The notes: a model not told the origin generated them from the letters alone. A stretch of DNA of 64,000 nucleotides from Siphonodentalium dalli (GCA_032622095.1 CP136062.1:2292001-2356000), one strand, 5' to 3'. Shown: positions 26,201-32,800, counted from the first letter of the stretch. Made by a program: numbers and translations.

Positions 26201-26395
26201 ACTCGTGTCGGTGGCAATTCTGCAAATCAAATCTTGGCTTTCTGCATCTAAATTCTGATTTATTAAAATCAACCAATACTCACTAATCCTTGGTTGTGTT
26301 ATGTAGTTTCTGGTGATTGCTAAACTATGAGTTGTTCTTGCTTCTATGTCGTTTAATGGCCCATTCAGAGACCGCATATCTACTTTGCTCGCCAT
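2154..26395 (-). CDS. ATP6V1B: V-type proton ATPase subunit B, 5' part (six exons; gene continues off the left edge)
   Basis: Subunit B belongs to the V1 hexamer of the vacuolar proton pump. It alternates with catalytic subunit A, carries the non-catalytic nucleotide sites, and helps acidify lysosomes, endosomes and secretory compartments. Six exons (26395-26284, 12119-12064, 9933-9835, 6012-5919, 3536-3459, 2293-2154) join with matching phases into 193 uninterrupted codons. Landmarks in order are [88 protein letters not shown] and [16 protein letters not shown]. Introns 1-5 are about 14.2, 2.1, 3.8, 2.4 and 1.2 kb. The family protein is about 490-510 residues, so roughly 60 percent lies beyond position 1. 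Nothing seen in the six exons breaks the gene, so it is probably functional. Whether it is the only B paralogue cannot be told here. Confidence 0.96.
2294..2860 (-). repeat. 33-34 bp minisatellite built from the exon 6 splice acceptor
   Basis: About 15 tandem units on the minus strand contain TTATTTTCAG followed by GGCAGCCTATAAAT. This is the branch-proximal pyrimidine tract, AG and first 14 bases of ATP6V1B exon 6 (2293 downward). The rest of the unit is TTACCCATG-like. Most units keep an intact AG. Units of 33 bases are open in one frame and spell GQPINLPMLFS; units of other lengths shift the frame. A longer duplication of GAAACTGAAAATATCA plus CAGTAGACTTTA interrupts the array near 2690-2720 and 2860-2880. 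Confidence 0.9.
2861..3123. other. Intron 5 AT-rich sequence
   Basis: Intronic DNA between the minisatellite and a MITE. Nothing further recognised. Confidence 0.5.
3124..3341. mobile_element. Family A MITE, 8-bp duplication CTGATAAT
   Basis: CAAGCCTTGAAATAGGGTGTC at the left is mirrored at the right. CTGATAAT is duplicated at 3116-3123 and 3342-3349. The internal arms are imperfect palindromes of the GATGCTAGCCCGC module. Located in intron 5 of ATP6V1B. Confidence 0.88.
3342..3438. repeat. Three-copy tandem repeat, about 34 bp
   Basis: Three near-identical units of CTGATAATACTAGTATGG followed by TCCAGGCTGGTCC. The first unit begins with the MITE target duplication, so the MITE inserted at the edge of this array. 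Confidence 0.8.
3459..3536 (-). CDS. ATP6V1B: ATP6V1B exon 5 (78 nt)
   Basis: The acceptor is tttctag and the donor gtaaga, phase 1 at both ends. It encodes [15 protein letters not shown] and AEDYLDIQ, the loop leading into the nucleotide-binding domain. Its final base begins the glycine codon finished by exon 6. A hAT-type MITE (3124-3341) and a three-copy tandem repeat sit just downstream in intron 5. Confidence 0.96.
4434..4520. mobile_element. Possible hAT end fragment
   Basis: TAGGGCTGTAATGATTCA, followed by CGATAC-type subterminal motifs, resembles the hAT terminus at 685. No matching opposite end or target duplication was found, so at most this is a truncated relic in intron 4. Confidence 0.3.
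4795..5300. repeat. Clusters of TTTGCCAAAT-type motifs
   Basis: Two clusters (about 4810-4880 and 5210-5290) reiterate TTTTGCCAAATGAAAAT. They may be the ends of one degenerate element of about 0.5 kb, but they are not clearly inverted and the boundaries are unclear. Confidence 0.35.
5455..5815. mobile_element. Family A MITE, long form, degenerate
   Basis: It contains ACCCTCTGGGGACCTCATTCTGC and the opposing GAATGAGGTCCCCA..GGGTGAATTTGGTGAT arms around a TTCCCAATGGGT-like middle. Its ends are eroded and no target duplication is visible. In intron 4, about 100 bp from exon 4. Confidence 0.65.
5919..6012 (-). CDS. ATP6V1B: ATP6V1B exon 4 (94 nt)
   Basis: The acceptor is ttttcag and the donor gtaagt, phase 0 in and phase 1 out. 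It reads [18 protein letters not shown] and then [12 protein letters not shown], continuing subunit B without indels. One oddity is a TAD tripeptide where most family members have TGD, a single conservative-looking change. Confidence 0.96.
6299..6440. repeat. Direct repeat of a 47-bp segment at the left of the core array
   Basis: GTAAATGAAAGTGTCAATGACACTGTAGCTCAACT-like sequence occurs twice, near 6300-6345 and 6391-6440. The second copy leads directly into the pearl-like element. Confidence 0.7.
6415..7211. mobile_element. Pearl/Helentron-like non-autonomous element, 4 core repeats
   Basis: It begins TAGCTCAACTT. Four tandem core units of about 160 bp follow, starting near 6470, 6630, 6795 and 6960 and ordered A-A-A-B by their leader type. 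An ACGG-like tract and a terminal hairpin TAGCTCAAACTTACAAAG..GTTGAGCTA come after. Tandem cores plus an ACGG tract plus a hairpin end match the pearl-type elements known from oysters, which I recall being grouped with Helentron derivatives. The classification rests on layout, not on a database match. In intron 3. Confidence 0.65.
7212..8890. mobile_element. Second pearl/Helentron-like element, 10 core repeats in a higher-order pattern
   Basis: Ten core units of about 158 bp start near 7228, 7387, 7547, 7709, 7860, 8020, 8178, 8338, 8500 and 8664. Leader type A (GGATTTAGTCAT..AAAGAGTAAAATCC) and type B (AATGGATTGAATTTT) follow the order ABAAB ABAAB. Units 1 and 6, and 2 and 7, share private variants, so a block of about 792 bp was duplicated. 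The element ends with an ACACACGG-like tract and the hairpin TAGCTCAAACTTTACAAAG..GTTGAGCTA. Confidence 0.7.
8891..9384. other. Intron 3 AT-rich sequence
   Basis: No coding similarity or repeat family recognised. Confidence 0.5.
9385..9780. mobile_element. Family F element (TTAA target), near full length
   Basis: The left end is TTAAAGACATTATTATGG and the right end GAGTGTTTCTTATCACTTCAA. The whole length aligns by eye, in reverse, with the copy at 54441-54816, including ATTGTAAATATTTAC and GGCGATAAACTAATG. About 396 bp, non-coding. In intron 3, close to exon 3. Confidence 0.75.
9835..9933 (-). CDS. ATP6V1B: ATP6V1B exon 3 (33 codons)
   Basis: The acceptor is cttttag and the donor gtgagg, and both ends are in phase 0. 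The exon encodes the beta-barrel segment [15 protein letters not shown] and then [14 protein letters not shown], which are diagnostic of V-ATPase subunit B. A TTAA-type transposon (9385-9780) ends only about 55 bp downstream of the donor, in intron 3, without touching the splice site. Confidence 0.96.
10242..10458. mobile_element. Family C fold-back MITE (TA-CAGT ends), 217 bp
   Basis: TACAGTAATGC at the left and GCATTACTGTA at the right. The element is almost one continuous palindrome, centred on GAAAGCTCTCACTGAGAGCTTTC, with arms of about 108 bp. CAGT termini on TA suggest mobilisation by a Tc1/mariner-pogo type transposase. Inside intron 2, so the pre-mRNA would contain a long hairpin. Confidence 0.85.
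10598..10735. repeat. Imperfect fold-back flanked by GTGTGTGTTATT / AATAACACACAC
   Basis: GTGTGTGTTATTTGGAAATACG at the left is mirrored by CGTATCTCCCAATAACACAC at the right. Inner arms ACCACAAAAC/GGTTTTTGTGG also pair. A small MITE is likely, with no assigned superfamily. Confidence 0.6.
10960..11770. mobile_element. Possible TIR element with hairpin ends
   Basis: GGTCTAGAAAATCCAGGAGGGC plus the hairpin GAGGGCTATTAATAGCCCTC near 10970-11000 resembles, inverted, GTTGACGATGCGGGC / CCTTGGAAAATTCTAGGCGGG near 11690-11745. The arms are diverged and no duplication was found. The interior of about 0.7 kb is non-coding. Confidence 0.4.
12064..12119 (-). CDS. ATP6V1B: ATP6V1B exon 2 (56 nt)
   Basis: This small exon is bounded by an acceptor (ctttcag, AG at 12121-12120) and a donor gtaatg just below 12064. 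It completes the split threonine codon and reads [18 protein letters not shown], the start of the N-terminal beta-barrel of subunit B. It ends in phase 0. It lies about 14 kb from exon 1 and is too short to appear as an ORF. It was found by homology and by exact phase agreement with exons 1 and 3. Confidence 0.95.
12122..13690. other. Intron 1, distal part: no gene seen
   Basis: AT-rich intronic DNA. Short ORFs on both strands show no recognisable domains. CGTCA/TGACG-rich short inverted motifs occur near 13025-13065 and were not assignable. Confidence 0.5.
13700..13785 (+). pseudogene. 5S rRNA-like fragment (3' two thirds)
   Basis: TCTGATCACCGAAGTTAAGCA, CGGTTAGTCCTTGGATGGGTGACC and CCGGGTGCTG match the central and 3' parts of animal 5S rRNA, including the internal promoter region. 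The first 45-50 bases expected upstream are absent or unrecognisable, and several conserved positions differ. It is therefore a truncated 5S pseudogene or a 5S-derived SINE head rather than a working gene. Confidence 0.8.
14457..15148 (+). pseudogene. Unrecognised ORF cluster inside the 2.9-kb element
   Basis: Three consecutive plus-strand open stretches (14457-14657, 14659-14856, 14927-15148) have protein-like composition. Examples are [19 protein letters not shown] and, after a possible acceptor cttcag|gtgagattg, [21 protein letters not shown] possible donor lies near 14848. They could be exons of the element's own gene or of a captured gene. I recognise no domain. Tandem stops follow at 15149. 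Confidence 0.35.
15398..15592. mobile_element. Family C fold-back MITE, diverged copy
   Basis: TACAGTAGTGC opens it. Inverted arms carry TTTTTCAGGATTTAGTCGGAAATA / CCGACTAAATCCTGAAAAA. The centre is shortened and the right end (CCCTACTTTAC) is eroded, making it one of the older copies. Confidence 0.75.
15690..17031. mobile_element. hAT element, non-autonomous, 8-bp duplication TTGACATG
   Basis: TAGAGCTGAAACGG at the left and CCGTTTCTGCTCTA at the right are flanked by TTGACATG (15682-15689 and 17032-17039). Both subterminal regions are packed with GGTTAACCGGTTAG-type motifs in opposite orientation, likely transposase binding sites. The 1.34-kb interior has no BED finger or transposase core that I can recognise. 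Confidence 0.88.
17286..17648. mobile_element. Fold-back MITE with arms of about 115 bp
   Basis: CTTATGTTCTCTTTATATCAC..GCGACGCCAGGTTTCATTTGCGAAG at the left pairs with the complementary right arm ending GAGAACATAAGG. The loop of about 130 bp is unrelated. It abuts the right end of the 2.9-kb TIR element. Confidence 0.8.
17933..18330. mobile_element. Family B2 MITE (TTAA, CCCTTTACCCAACA ends)
   Basis: CCCTTTACCCAACA and TGTTGGGTAAAGGGTTAA bound the element. Inside are two perfect hairpins (GCCAATGCATTCTCTTATAT..GCATTGGC) joined by a T-rich spacer, then GAAGCTTTATTTGGCCGG. The left TTAA reads TTAC. It is inserted in the first transposase exon of the MULE remnant, in reverse orientation to the copies at 50022 and 61390. 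Confidence 0.85.
18323..18823 (+). pseudogene. MULE transposase fragment, two exons
   Basis: Exon 1 (18323-18499) reads [18 protein letters not shown] and [19 protein letters not shown]. After a 246-bp intron with gtaagc donor and tttcag acceptor in phase 0, exon 2 (from 18746) reads [14 protein letters not shown] and FVLDFEAG. The DGTF and DFE motifs are two of the three acidic positions of the MULE DDE/D core. The third and all flanking domains are missing. The 5' side is cut by the MITE at 17933-18330, so it cannot encode an active enzyme. Confidence 0.8.
18530..18740. repeat. AT-rich low-complexity tract in the MULE intron
   Basis: Simple AAT/TATA-rich sequence with a short TA run near 18547-18562 and a partial duplication of ATGAATTTAAA..TTTATT..TATTGATTTACAAA. 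Confidence 0.7.
19000..20029. other. Intron 1 sequence without recognised features
   Basis: Mixed AT-rich DNA. No domain-bearing ORF was identified. Confidence 0.45.
20030..20440. mobile_element. Family E element (TTAAAGGTACT end), right end lost
   Basis: It starts TTAAAGGTACTGAATCTGATC, like the complete copy at 37154-37598, and shares the inner GAGCTTTGATGGGTGGATTC and TTGATTTTAGATTTATCCA segments. The expected inverted right terminus is missing. Confidence 0.65.
20609..21404. mobile_element. TIR element with TAAGGCCAAA..TTTTGATTCTC ends
   Basis: TAAGGCCAAACAAAAAAAG..TTTTGATTCTCGGGCA at the left is matched inverted by TGCCTGAGAATCAAAA..TTTTTTTGGCCTAATTAA at the right. The 0.8-kb interior is AT-rich and non-coding. 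No clear duplication. Confidence 0.55.
21405..22020. other. Intron 1 AT-rich sequence
   Basis: No recognisable feature. Confidence 0.4.
22038..22076. repeat. Poly-C tract followed by (AC)n/(AT)n
   Basis: About 28 consecutive C residues, then ACACACATATATAT. The length is likely unreliable in any assembly. Confidence 0.9.
22080..23620. other. Intron 1: no gene or repeat family recognised
   Basis: AT-rich, with several TA-rich stretches and poly-T runs near 23457-23532. Confidence 0.4.
23624..23801. repeat. Two-copy direct repeat, period about 118 bp
   Basis: ATAAAGAGCGTCCATG..CAATAAAGAGCGTT occurs at 23624-23676 and again at 23742-23795, with diverged spacers. Confidence 0.65.
23802..25860. 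other. Intron 1: no gene recognised
   Basis: AT-rich intronic DNA. The short ORFs lack domain similarity. Confidence 0.4.
25872..25927. repeat. Solo tract of the MULE end repeat
   Basis: Three to four units of AAGGTCCCAGTTAGCC, the same unit and orientation as the right end of the MULE remnant at 18903-18966. It is preceded by GTTAGCCTGACTTGAGG. It is probably a relic of another copy. Confidence 0.75.
26284..26395 (-). CDS. ATP6V1B: ATP6V1B exon 1 (start codon, residues 1-37 plus one base)
   Basis: The exon begins at an ATG (26395-26393) in a strong context, with A at -3 and G at +4. It encodes a short lineage-specific head followed by the conserved [14 protein letters not shown] stretch that starts the ordered part of subunit B. 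It ends at a GT donor (26283-26282, gtgagt) in phase 1. The same frame stays open upstream, but the start was chosen because the resulting 37-residue head matches the short N-terminus of invertebrate subunit B. The next exon supplies CC to complete a threonine codon. Confidence 0.94.
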
Positions 26396-26640
26396 TTTTA
26401 TGAGATCATGTGATCGATCATAAGGTTCTGTAATAACTTCCGGTTCTGAAAACCGGATATACGAGCTCACACAGCGTCGTCTCGATAAGTCGACTTCTGG
26501 CAAGATAAAAATGACCGTATTAATGCAGCGCATTGGATATAATCGAGAATAACATGATGTCCTGCCATGAGAAGAATACACCACAATGACACACACACCT
26601 ACCTGTATCATATAAACCAATACATGTATCACGAGCTAGC
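26396..26640 (-). promoter_or_regulatory. Probable 5' UTR and proximal promoter of ATP6V1B
   Basis: This is the sequence immediately upstream of the start codon. On the minus strand an ETS/GABP-type motif ACCGGAAGT lies at 26444-26436, about 41 bp before the ATG, and a CACATG E-box-like motif lies between them. No TATA box is evident, which fits a housekeeping gene. The transcription start cannot be placed from sequence alone. Confidence 0.45.
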
Positions 26641-26956
26641 ATGCAAGGATGTGGAGCTCAACAATTTTGGGGTGCATCTCCATCGAGTATTTTCAAACTA
26701 CCCGCCCCCTCCCGTTAACCAGACCGAAATGTCCAAGTCTGGCAAGTTCCATTTGCACCCCATTTTGGGTTCGATTTCCAACCATTAGAAATTTACAAAC
26801 ACTTACACCGCTAAGGTTGGAAAGTTTGAAACTGATATCCAAGTTAGCCAACCGACGCTGGCCCGGTCGGCTATGAGCCTATGACGTCGGCAAAAATGGT
26901 CTGCAGCCAACCAGTTGCCGGTTCGTGGTCTAGATCATACCATGAATCTCCATCGA

Positions 26957-26964
26957 TCACGTGA
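26957..26964. promoter_or_regulatory. CLEAR-like palindromic E-box TCACGTGA
   Basis: A perfect TCACGTGA palindrome lies about 560 bp upstream of the ATP6V1B start codon. In vertebrates TFEB/TFE3 activate lysosomal and V-ATPase genes through GTCACGTGAC-type CLEAR sites. The match here is the 8-bp core only, and an 8-mer can occur by chance, so a regulatory role is inference from position. Confidence 0.3.
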
Positions 26965-27047
26965 TATTTCGTCTCAGAGAAGTAAACTGGATCAGATAGA
27001 TTTCCAAAAACACGAGTCCTAATTCTGCAACTATACAACTATTTTTG

Positions 27048-27527
27048 GGTCCTACTAAACAACTAACACAAACGAACACACAAACGAACATAAACGAACA
27101 CAGGTATAAAAAGCGGAATAGAAGGGTGAAATTGGGTTTGTGGGTGCGTGCGGGTCCATTCATTGTGTATGTGGTATTATTTCCAACTTTTATGACTTAT
27201 TTTTTTAGTTAATGGCATCATTTTAATAGAAAGCTATACTAAACAACGAACACAAACTAACATAACTTTGGCCGCAATTTGCGCTATATGATGCGTTAAT
27301 CAAGGTGTTAATTAACTACCAATTACTCTACTCTACTCTACTCTACTCTCTTTGTTTATTTCACATTACTCAGTTGTTTTGACTTTGTTTAACTCCCCTC
27401 AGTCTTTATCTGGGCTTGGGACCAGAAGACTTCGTAGAATGGACCCGCACGCACCCACAAACCCAATTTCACCCTTCTATTCCTCTTTTTGGACCTGTGT
27501 TCGTTTATGTTCGTTGTTTAGTAGGAC
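27048..27527. repeat. Long inverted repeat, arms about 90-115 bp
   Basis: GGTCCTACTAAACAAC..CGAACATAAACGAACACAGG..GAATAGAAGGGTGAAATTGG..GCGTGCGGGTCCATTC on the left is mirrored at 27439-27527. The loop of about 280 bp contains an extra CTAAACAACGAACAC copy and a CTACT microsatellite (27325-27350). A fold-back element is likely. It lies just before the LTR retrotransposon. Confidence 0.75.
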
Positions 27528-27634
27528 CGCATTTAAAAAAAAAAATTAATGAAAAAATCACCACAAAACAACATAATGTATATACATGTATGAAAAGATA
27601 AACCACCACCTCCTCTTCAGTTATTAATATGATA

Positions 27635-27866
27635 TGTAGCGGATGCAGATTTGCCCCTATAATACTGTAATGTTCATACAAGTGGGTCGCCGTCTTTATT
27701 AACTGCTCTATTCTAATGAACATAACAAGAGGGACAACTCTATCTGCTATGCTCCTCATTATAAAATCACCTAATTCTAAAACACCTCAGTTGGTGCATA
27801 CCTGGTCCAGTATAGAGGTAGTAATGGTTTTGCTGTTCTTTGATTGTAATATTGTCCAGGTTAAAG
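27635..27866 (+). repeat. 5' LTR, first part (up to the LINE insertion)
   Basis: It matches 36539-36767 almost base for base: TGTAGCGGATGCAGATTTGC, then AACAAGAGGGACAACTC, then TATAAAATCACC, a possible TATA box. The LTR breaks after CAGGTTAAAG where LINE sequence begins. About 20 bp of LTR present in the 3' copy (CCACACCGGCTTCCAGGATC) is missing at the junction, so the LINE landed with a small target deletion. Confidence 0.88.
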
Positions 27867-28487
27867 TCGTGGGCCGCCCCCCCTTGTGTTTGAAATGCGG
27901 GGATCGCGGGCACATTCGGGCCTCCTGCCCACAGAATGGCCAACAGCCGAAGACGTATGCCGCGGCCGCGGCCCGTGATGCTGTTGCTCAATCCGAGCCC
28001 AAGGACGGCCCACGTACCCCTCGACCCGGACGGGTCGTACCAGGTACCACCGAGACTTTCGGAAACAGTTCTGCCTCCTGAGGTGACAAAGGATATGCCT
28101 GGTATCAAAGAGATAGGAGGAGTTTCTCCAGAGGAGTGCGCGGGTTCTGAAATTGAACCAGTGTCCGCCAGTAACGGCGCGATTTCTCCTCATTTGGTGA
28201 TCCCCCCCACAGGGAGTATGGCAGAGCTGATAGACTCTGGCACTCCCTTGGGGGCGGAGTGTTCTGTTGTTCAGGAAACACTGGATTCTCCTTTAGTGAT
28301 GGAATCATCTTCCTCTAGGAAACGTGCACATGATGGGGAAGAAGACGATTCGGGCCGAAGGAAGGCGCTACCCAACCCGGGTGACAACTTTTCATCTGAC
28401 GCCACCGGGTCAGAGGACGATTATTCTTCGGAAACCTCCGACACCGGGACGATCCAAGTTGATGTTTCCGACGATGACCCCGGTTAA
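27867..28487 (+). pseudogene. LINE ORF1 remnant: zinc knuckle and acidic tail
   Basis: The truncated start leads straight into PPLCLKCGDRGHIRASCPQ (27881-27937), a C-x2-C-x4-H-x4-C knuckle for RNA binding. The frame then shifts (stop at 28081) and the downstream frame, to 28487, carries a Ser/Asp/Glu-rich tail such as SGRRKALPNPGDNFSSDATG. Everything N-terminal to the knuckle is missing. ORF1 of this LINE group normally coats its own RNA. Confidence 0.8.
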
Positions 28488-28812
28488 CTTTGTGCCCTTT
28501 CATGTTTTACACCACAATATTCACGACCTGGACATGCCCCCGATTATGTTTTATTCTCCCGCTCCGGACAACGACCATGGACACGTTTTTTGATTTCGAG
28601 ACAGCCCATTTCTTTCGACTTAAGCCTGGCGTGGTGTGTCAGGCTGTCAGAACTTTTAGTTATGCCACTTTAAATTTATGTTCGTCAATATGCTTTCGCC
28701 ACCGCCCGCGCTGGTCGCGGCGTGCTTCTAGGTCATTCTATTTATCCTTTCTTTGTTGTGTTGTGTATAGAATTATGTGCGTTCGTTCAGTTAATCCCCT
28801 CCCACGCCCATC
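28488..28812 (+). other. LINE inter-ORF spacer
   Basis: A pyrimidine-rich stretch of 325 bp between the ORF1 stop and the ORF2 start. It contains no conserved domain. Confidence 0.6.
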
Positions 28813-30066
28813 ATGGACGGATTATTCATAGCTTCCTTGAATGCTCGAGGATTGAGGAACACTCACACGATGCAGGCATTGAAATACCTTTTCTCGGTTG
28901 ATAGCGTTGACATACTTTTCGTTCAAGAAACGTATGTCGACGACTATCAACTTGGTGACCGACTGGCTGTATATTTGGGATGTAAGGGGTATTGGGCCAC
29001 TGGCACAACTCACTCCTGTGGGACAGCGGTCTTGGTCAAACATTCGTTGGATTTCACTGTTGATCGCACTTTCTCAGAGCTGGACGGGCGTTTCGTGGGT
29101 GTCGATGGCGACATCTCCGGAATTCCCCTCCGGCTAATTTCCTTTTACGGGCCACAACACAACGACCCGAATAAGCATCTAGTTTATCAAACTTTAATGC
29201 CCCATTTTAACACTAGTCGGGCCATTATTTTAGGTGGCGACTTTAATTTCATTCTGAATCCGTCCCTTGACAAGATAGGTGGGGATTACCGCCCCTCCCC
29301 TTTTGCCAAGGAGTGGATTCAGACCATGGCTACTTATGGGCTGGTAGACGTCTACCGCTCCTTACATCCTCGACAAGTCCAAACCACCTGCCATTCTGGT
29401 GATATCCACTCAAGATTGGATCGATTTTACATTTCGAAAACCCTCATGTCACCCCCTCCCCAATTTTCACAACAAACATTTCCTTATTCCGATCACGACA
29501 CGATCGCCATTCATTTCAAAAATTCCCCTAATATTACCTTAGGGCCGGGGTATTGGAAGGTTAACAGTGCTTTATTCTCGGATTTTGAGTTCAGGGAATC
29601 CTTTACGGAATTTTGGCTTGATTCTACTTCTTCCGTGCACGATGACGAAATCACGCCGGAATGGTGGGATCAACTTAAAGATTCCATAAAGAGCTTTCTA
29701 CAAGATTACTCTCGTACTAAAGCTTCGTCTGAACGAATTCAACTTCGGCGTCTGGAGAGACAATATCATGCCCTTTTACGTGCTGAACGCCTCTCCCCTG
29801 GTACATACACTGATCAAATTGTTCCCCTAAAGGAAAGCATTCAAAATCGCCTGATCAATGCCACTCAAGGGGCCTATATTAGGTCCCGGTCTAAAATTCT
29901 CAACGCCAAAGACGTCTCGGCGGATTACATTCGTTCGTTGGAACACACCCGCAGTTCCCGGAAATTAATTGCCTCCGCTGTCTATGACGGGATCACCCAT
30001 ACATCCCAAGACGGCGTTATGACTGCATTTCGAGCATTTTGGTCCTGCTTTTCACTCGGGGCGTAA
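28813..30066 (+). pseudogene. LINE ORF2, AP endonuclease domain and linker
   Basis: It starts MDGLFIASLNARGLR (Asn10) and continues with FVQET (Glu39), LISFYGPQ, ILGGDFNF, SRLDRFYIS and YSDHDTIAIHF. These are the conserved active-site motifs of an apurinic-like endonuclease that nicks target DNA. The linker (about residues 240-410) leads to the reverse transcriptase. The frame is lost near 30047-30052 at a CTTTT run, most simply a one-base loss. All catalytic residues I can check are intact. Confidence 0.9.
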
Positions 30067-30989
30067 CTGACCCCGAGGTCCGTCCCACATTTCTGCGCGA
30101 TTTACCACAAGTTCCCGCTTCCGATGTCACTTTATGCGACAGCCCTTTAACTGCCCTGGACTTAACTGATGCCCTTAAAGGTATGTCCAGTGGCCGGGCA
30201 CCCGGATTAGATGGTTTGGGTGTGGAATTTTATTCCACATTCTCCCATCTGGTCACCCCCATTCTTTTAGTCCTGTACAACAAATGTCTTTCCCATAAAT
30301 TACCCCTTTCTCAAAGGACCTCCCTTATCACTCTCCTACCCAAAGATTTAGACCACCCTGAAGTCCCCTCCAATTATCGCCCCATCAGTTTATTAAACGT
30401 GGATTACAAAATTCTTTCCAAAACGTTATGCAACCGCCTGAAGGTTGTTATTCATAACGTCATTTCTGGCGATCAAACATGCGGTGTGCCAGGCCGCACC
30501 ATTTTGGACAATTGCCACCTCATGCGTAATATTCAAGATTATTGCGCTCAAAAACAAATCCCCTGTGCATTTTTAAGTCTCGATCAACAAAAAGCCTTTG
30601 ATCGAGTTGATCATGAATATTTATTCCACGTCCTTTCAGCTTTTGGTTTCGGTCCCACTTTTATTTCGTGGGTTCGCCTCCTTTATACGGACATATTTTC
30701 CAGTGTATATATCAATCAGCACATTTCCACCCCCTTCCCCGTCACTCGCTCAGTTCGACAGGGTTGTAGCTTATCTCCCCTCTTATATATTCTTTGCTTG
30801 GAGCCCCTTTTAATCAAAATTCGCTCCGCTCCGACCGTCCCCGGCCTTACGGTACCGGGAGCGCTCACGCCCTTCAAATTAACGGCATATGCCGACGACG
30901 TCACCCTTTTCGTGACGACTGACGCCTCTATTATACCGCGGCCCTCTCCATTATTGGAACTTTTGGGCGCGTCTCCGGCTCAAAGATAA
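30039..30989 (+). pseudogene. LINE ORF2, reverse transcriptase domain
   Basis: It continues ORF2 in a new frame. Motifs in order are SGRAPGLDGLGVEFY, SNYRPISLLNVDYKILSK, DQTCGVPGRTILDN, LSLDQQKAFDRVDHEY, RQGCSLSPLLYILCLEPL and the catalytic YADD at 30888-30899. A second one-base shift near 30935-30945 moves the frame again, and the following thumb-like segment is encoded in the next frame. The enzyme would copy LINE RNA onto the nicked chromosome. Confidence 0.92.
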
Positions 30990-30991
30990 AT

Positions 30992-32040
30992 TTGAACAAA
31001 TCCGTCGGTCTCTTTTTGGGTTCATGGAGCCGACGTACCGACAGCCCCGATGGCCTCAAGTGGGTCAAATCCCACAAAATCCTCGGTATTCAATTTGGAT
31101 CTCAGGTAACCACTGATGACCATTTTCACAATCTGTTTCAAAAATATTCGAAATCTCTTCAATTTGGCAGGTTTGCCCACCTCCCCCCATTCACCAGGGC
31201 TTCTTATCTCAATGTTTACGCATTAAGCAAGCTCTGGTATTACACCTCAATAATCCCCATGACCCCTCATTATATTACGCTCGTCCAACGAGCGTCCTTC
31301 AAGTTTTTCTGGGCCACCAAATCGGAACCCCTCCCTCGCAGTCTCATGTACGCCCCCAAAAAATTAGGGGGCGCTGATATTGTCCATCTACCGACTAAGT
31401 TACATTCTCATTATCTCCGTCACGTTCAGAGGTTGCTTACAAGCCCAGATGTACGTTGGTCTGTGTTTGCCATTTACTGGATCGGTCTTTCAATTCGCCA
31501 GTACCAGCCCCTTTTCGCTTCTTGCAACACGGCACATTGTGACCCCCAACATATTCCCTTATTTTATCGCCGTTGTTTAGCGTCCATCAAAACCTTTGAA
31601 AAACACTCCCCCATCCCCCAGCTGGCACAACTTACTTCTAAAGAGTTTTACACTCGACTTTTACCCGACGTCGTTTCCGCCCCTAAACTCCATTGGTTTT
31701 ACCCCAAAATGCCCCTGCATATTGTTTGGGCCAATTTACACAACTCGGCCATTGATCCCCAGATTCGTGGGATCCTTTATCGTTTAATACATGGAGTCCT
31801 CCCGACCCGGGACCGATTGGCCACATTTTACGGCCCCCGGGTCCACAAAATTTGTCCCCTTTGTAACTCCCTCCCCGAAACGGTACTGCATCTGTTTGTC
31901 GATTGCTCCGTCGTCCAGCCTTTATGGAATCTAGTCCGTGATTGGATTACCCCCCTTGCTCTGCGCGAAAATTTCCGCACCCATCCTGGTTTCATTCGCT
32001 TCCTTCTGGTCCGCGCCGACAATTCAAACAAGAAAACCAT
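30992..32040 (+). pseudogene. LINE ORF2, C-terminal region with cysteine motif
   Basis: In the third frame it reads LNKSVGLFLGSW, KILGIQFGS, RASFKFFWATKSEPLPRS and KLGGADIVHLP. It ends with the cysteine-histidine motif CPLCNSLPETVLHLFVDC (about 31850-31908) typical of the L1/Tx1 C-terminus. Homology stops after about 32040 where the insert begins, and the printed ORF end at 32113 lies in foreign sequence. Confidence 0.88.
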
Positions 32041-32267
32041 AGTCAGAAATGGTAACGCCACCAAGATCGTATTATTAGCCATAAATATAAATAATAATAC
32101 AATTATTCTATAAACTAGCTTTCAAATTTTATGCGGGAAATTTGCGTACTTCCATATTTCAAGTTTTCCCGTGGCATACATTACTTTCATCAAACTGTCT
32201 TCTTTATTACACAAGCTGATAGGCCCGACTTCACCCGGGCTGTTTCACATCTGCTTTCCGGTGAAAG

Positions 32268-32800
32268 GTGCGATTTGACCTTCAATTGACTATTTCGAAA
32301 GTCAAGGTCAGGTCAGGGTCATGATTTGTCCAGTCCAAAACACCCCCACCCGTAGAAAACTACCCATAGGTATCAAATTTCGTCGAAATCCGTCCGTTTT
32401 ACCCAACTTGACCTTTAATTAACAATTTTGAAGGTCAAGGTAAGGTCAGAGTCATGATTTGACCCGTCCAAAACACCCCCCCCCCCCGACAAAAGTACCC
32501 ATAGGTATCAAATTTCGTCGAAATCTATCCGTTTTATCCGAGTTGACCTTTGATTGGCCATATTGAAGGTCAAGGTCAGGCCGAGGTCACGATTTGACAC
32601 GTTCAAAACTCTCCTCAGACCAAAGTATCCCTAGTATCAAATTTCGCCGAAATTTGTCCGTTTTACCCAAATTGACCTTGCATTGACAGTTTTAAAGGTC
32701 AAGGTCAGGTCGGGGTCACGATTTGACCCGTTCAAAACACTTCCCGGACACAAATACCCATAGGTATCAAATTACGTTGAAATCTATGGAAAGCCGAGGA
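32268..32800. repeat. Four-copy tandem repeat, about 130-bp period
   Basis: Units begin TTGACCTT near 32275, 32408, 32543 and 32672. Each carries GAAGGTCAAGGTCAGGTC, a C-rich CAAAACACCCCC segment, then ACCCATAGGTATCAAATT and CGTCGAAATC..CCGTTTTA. Confidence 0.85.

Noticed and set aside
26171-26632. 153-codon minus-strand ORF taken as a whole protein
   Set aside because: Only 26395-26284 is ATP6V1B exon 1. Upstream codons are 5' UTR/promoter and downstream codons run past the donor into intron 1.
27716-28081. Plus-strand ORF with a zinc knuckle as one protein
   Set aside because: It crosses the LTR/LINE junction at 27866. Only the part after the junction is LINE ORF1.
29039-29140. Alternative small ORFs overlapping the LINE endonuclease
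   Set aside because: They are other-frame or antisense readings of a clear endonuclease frame.
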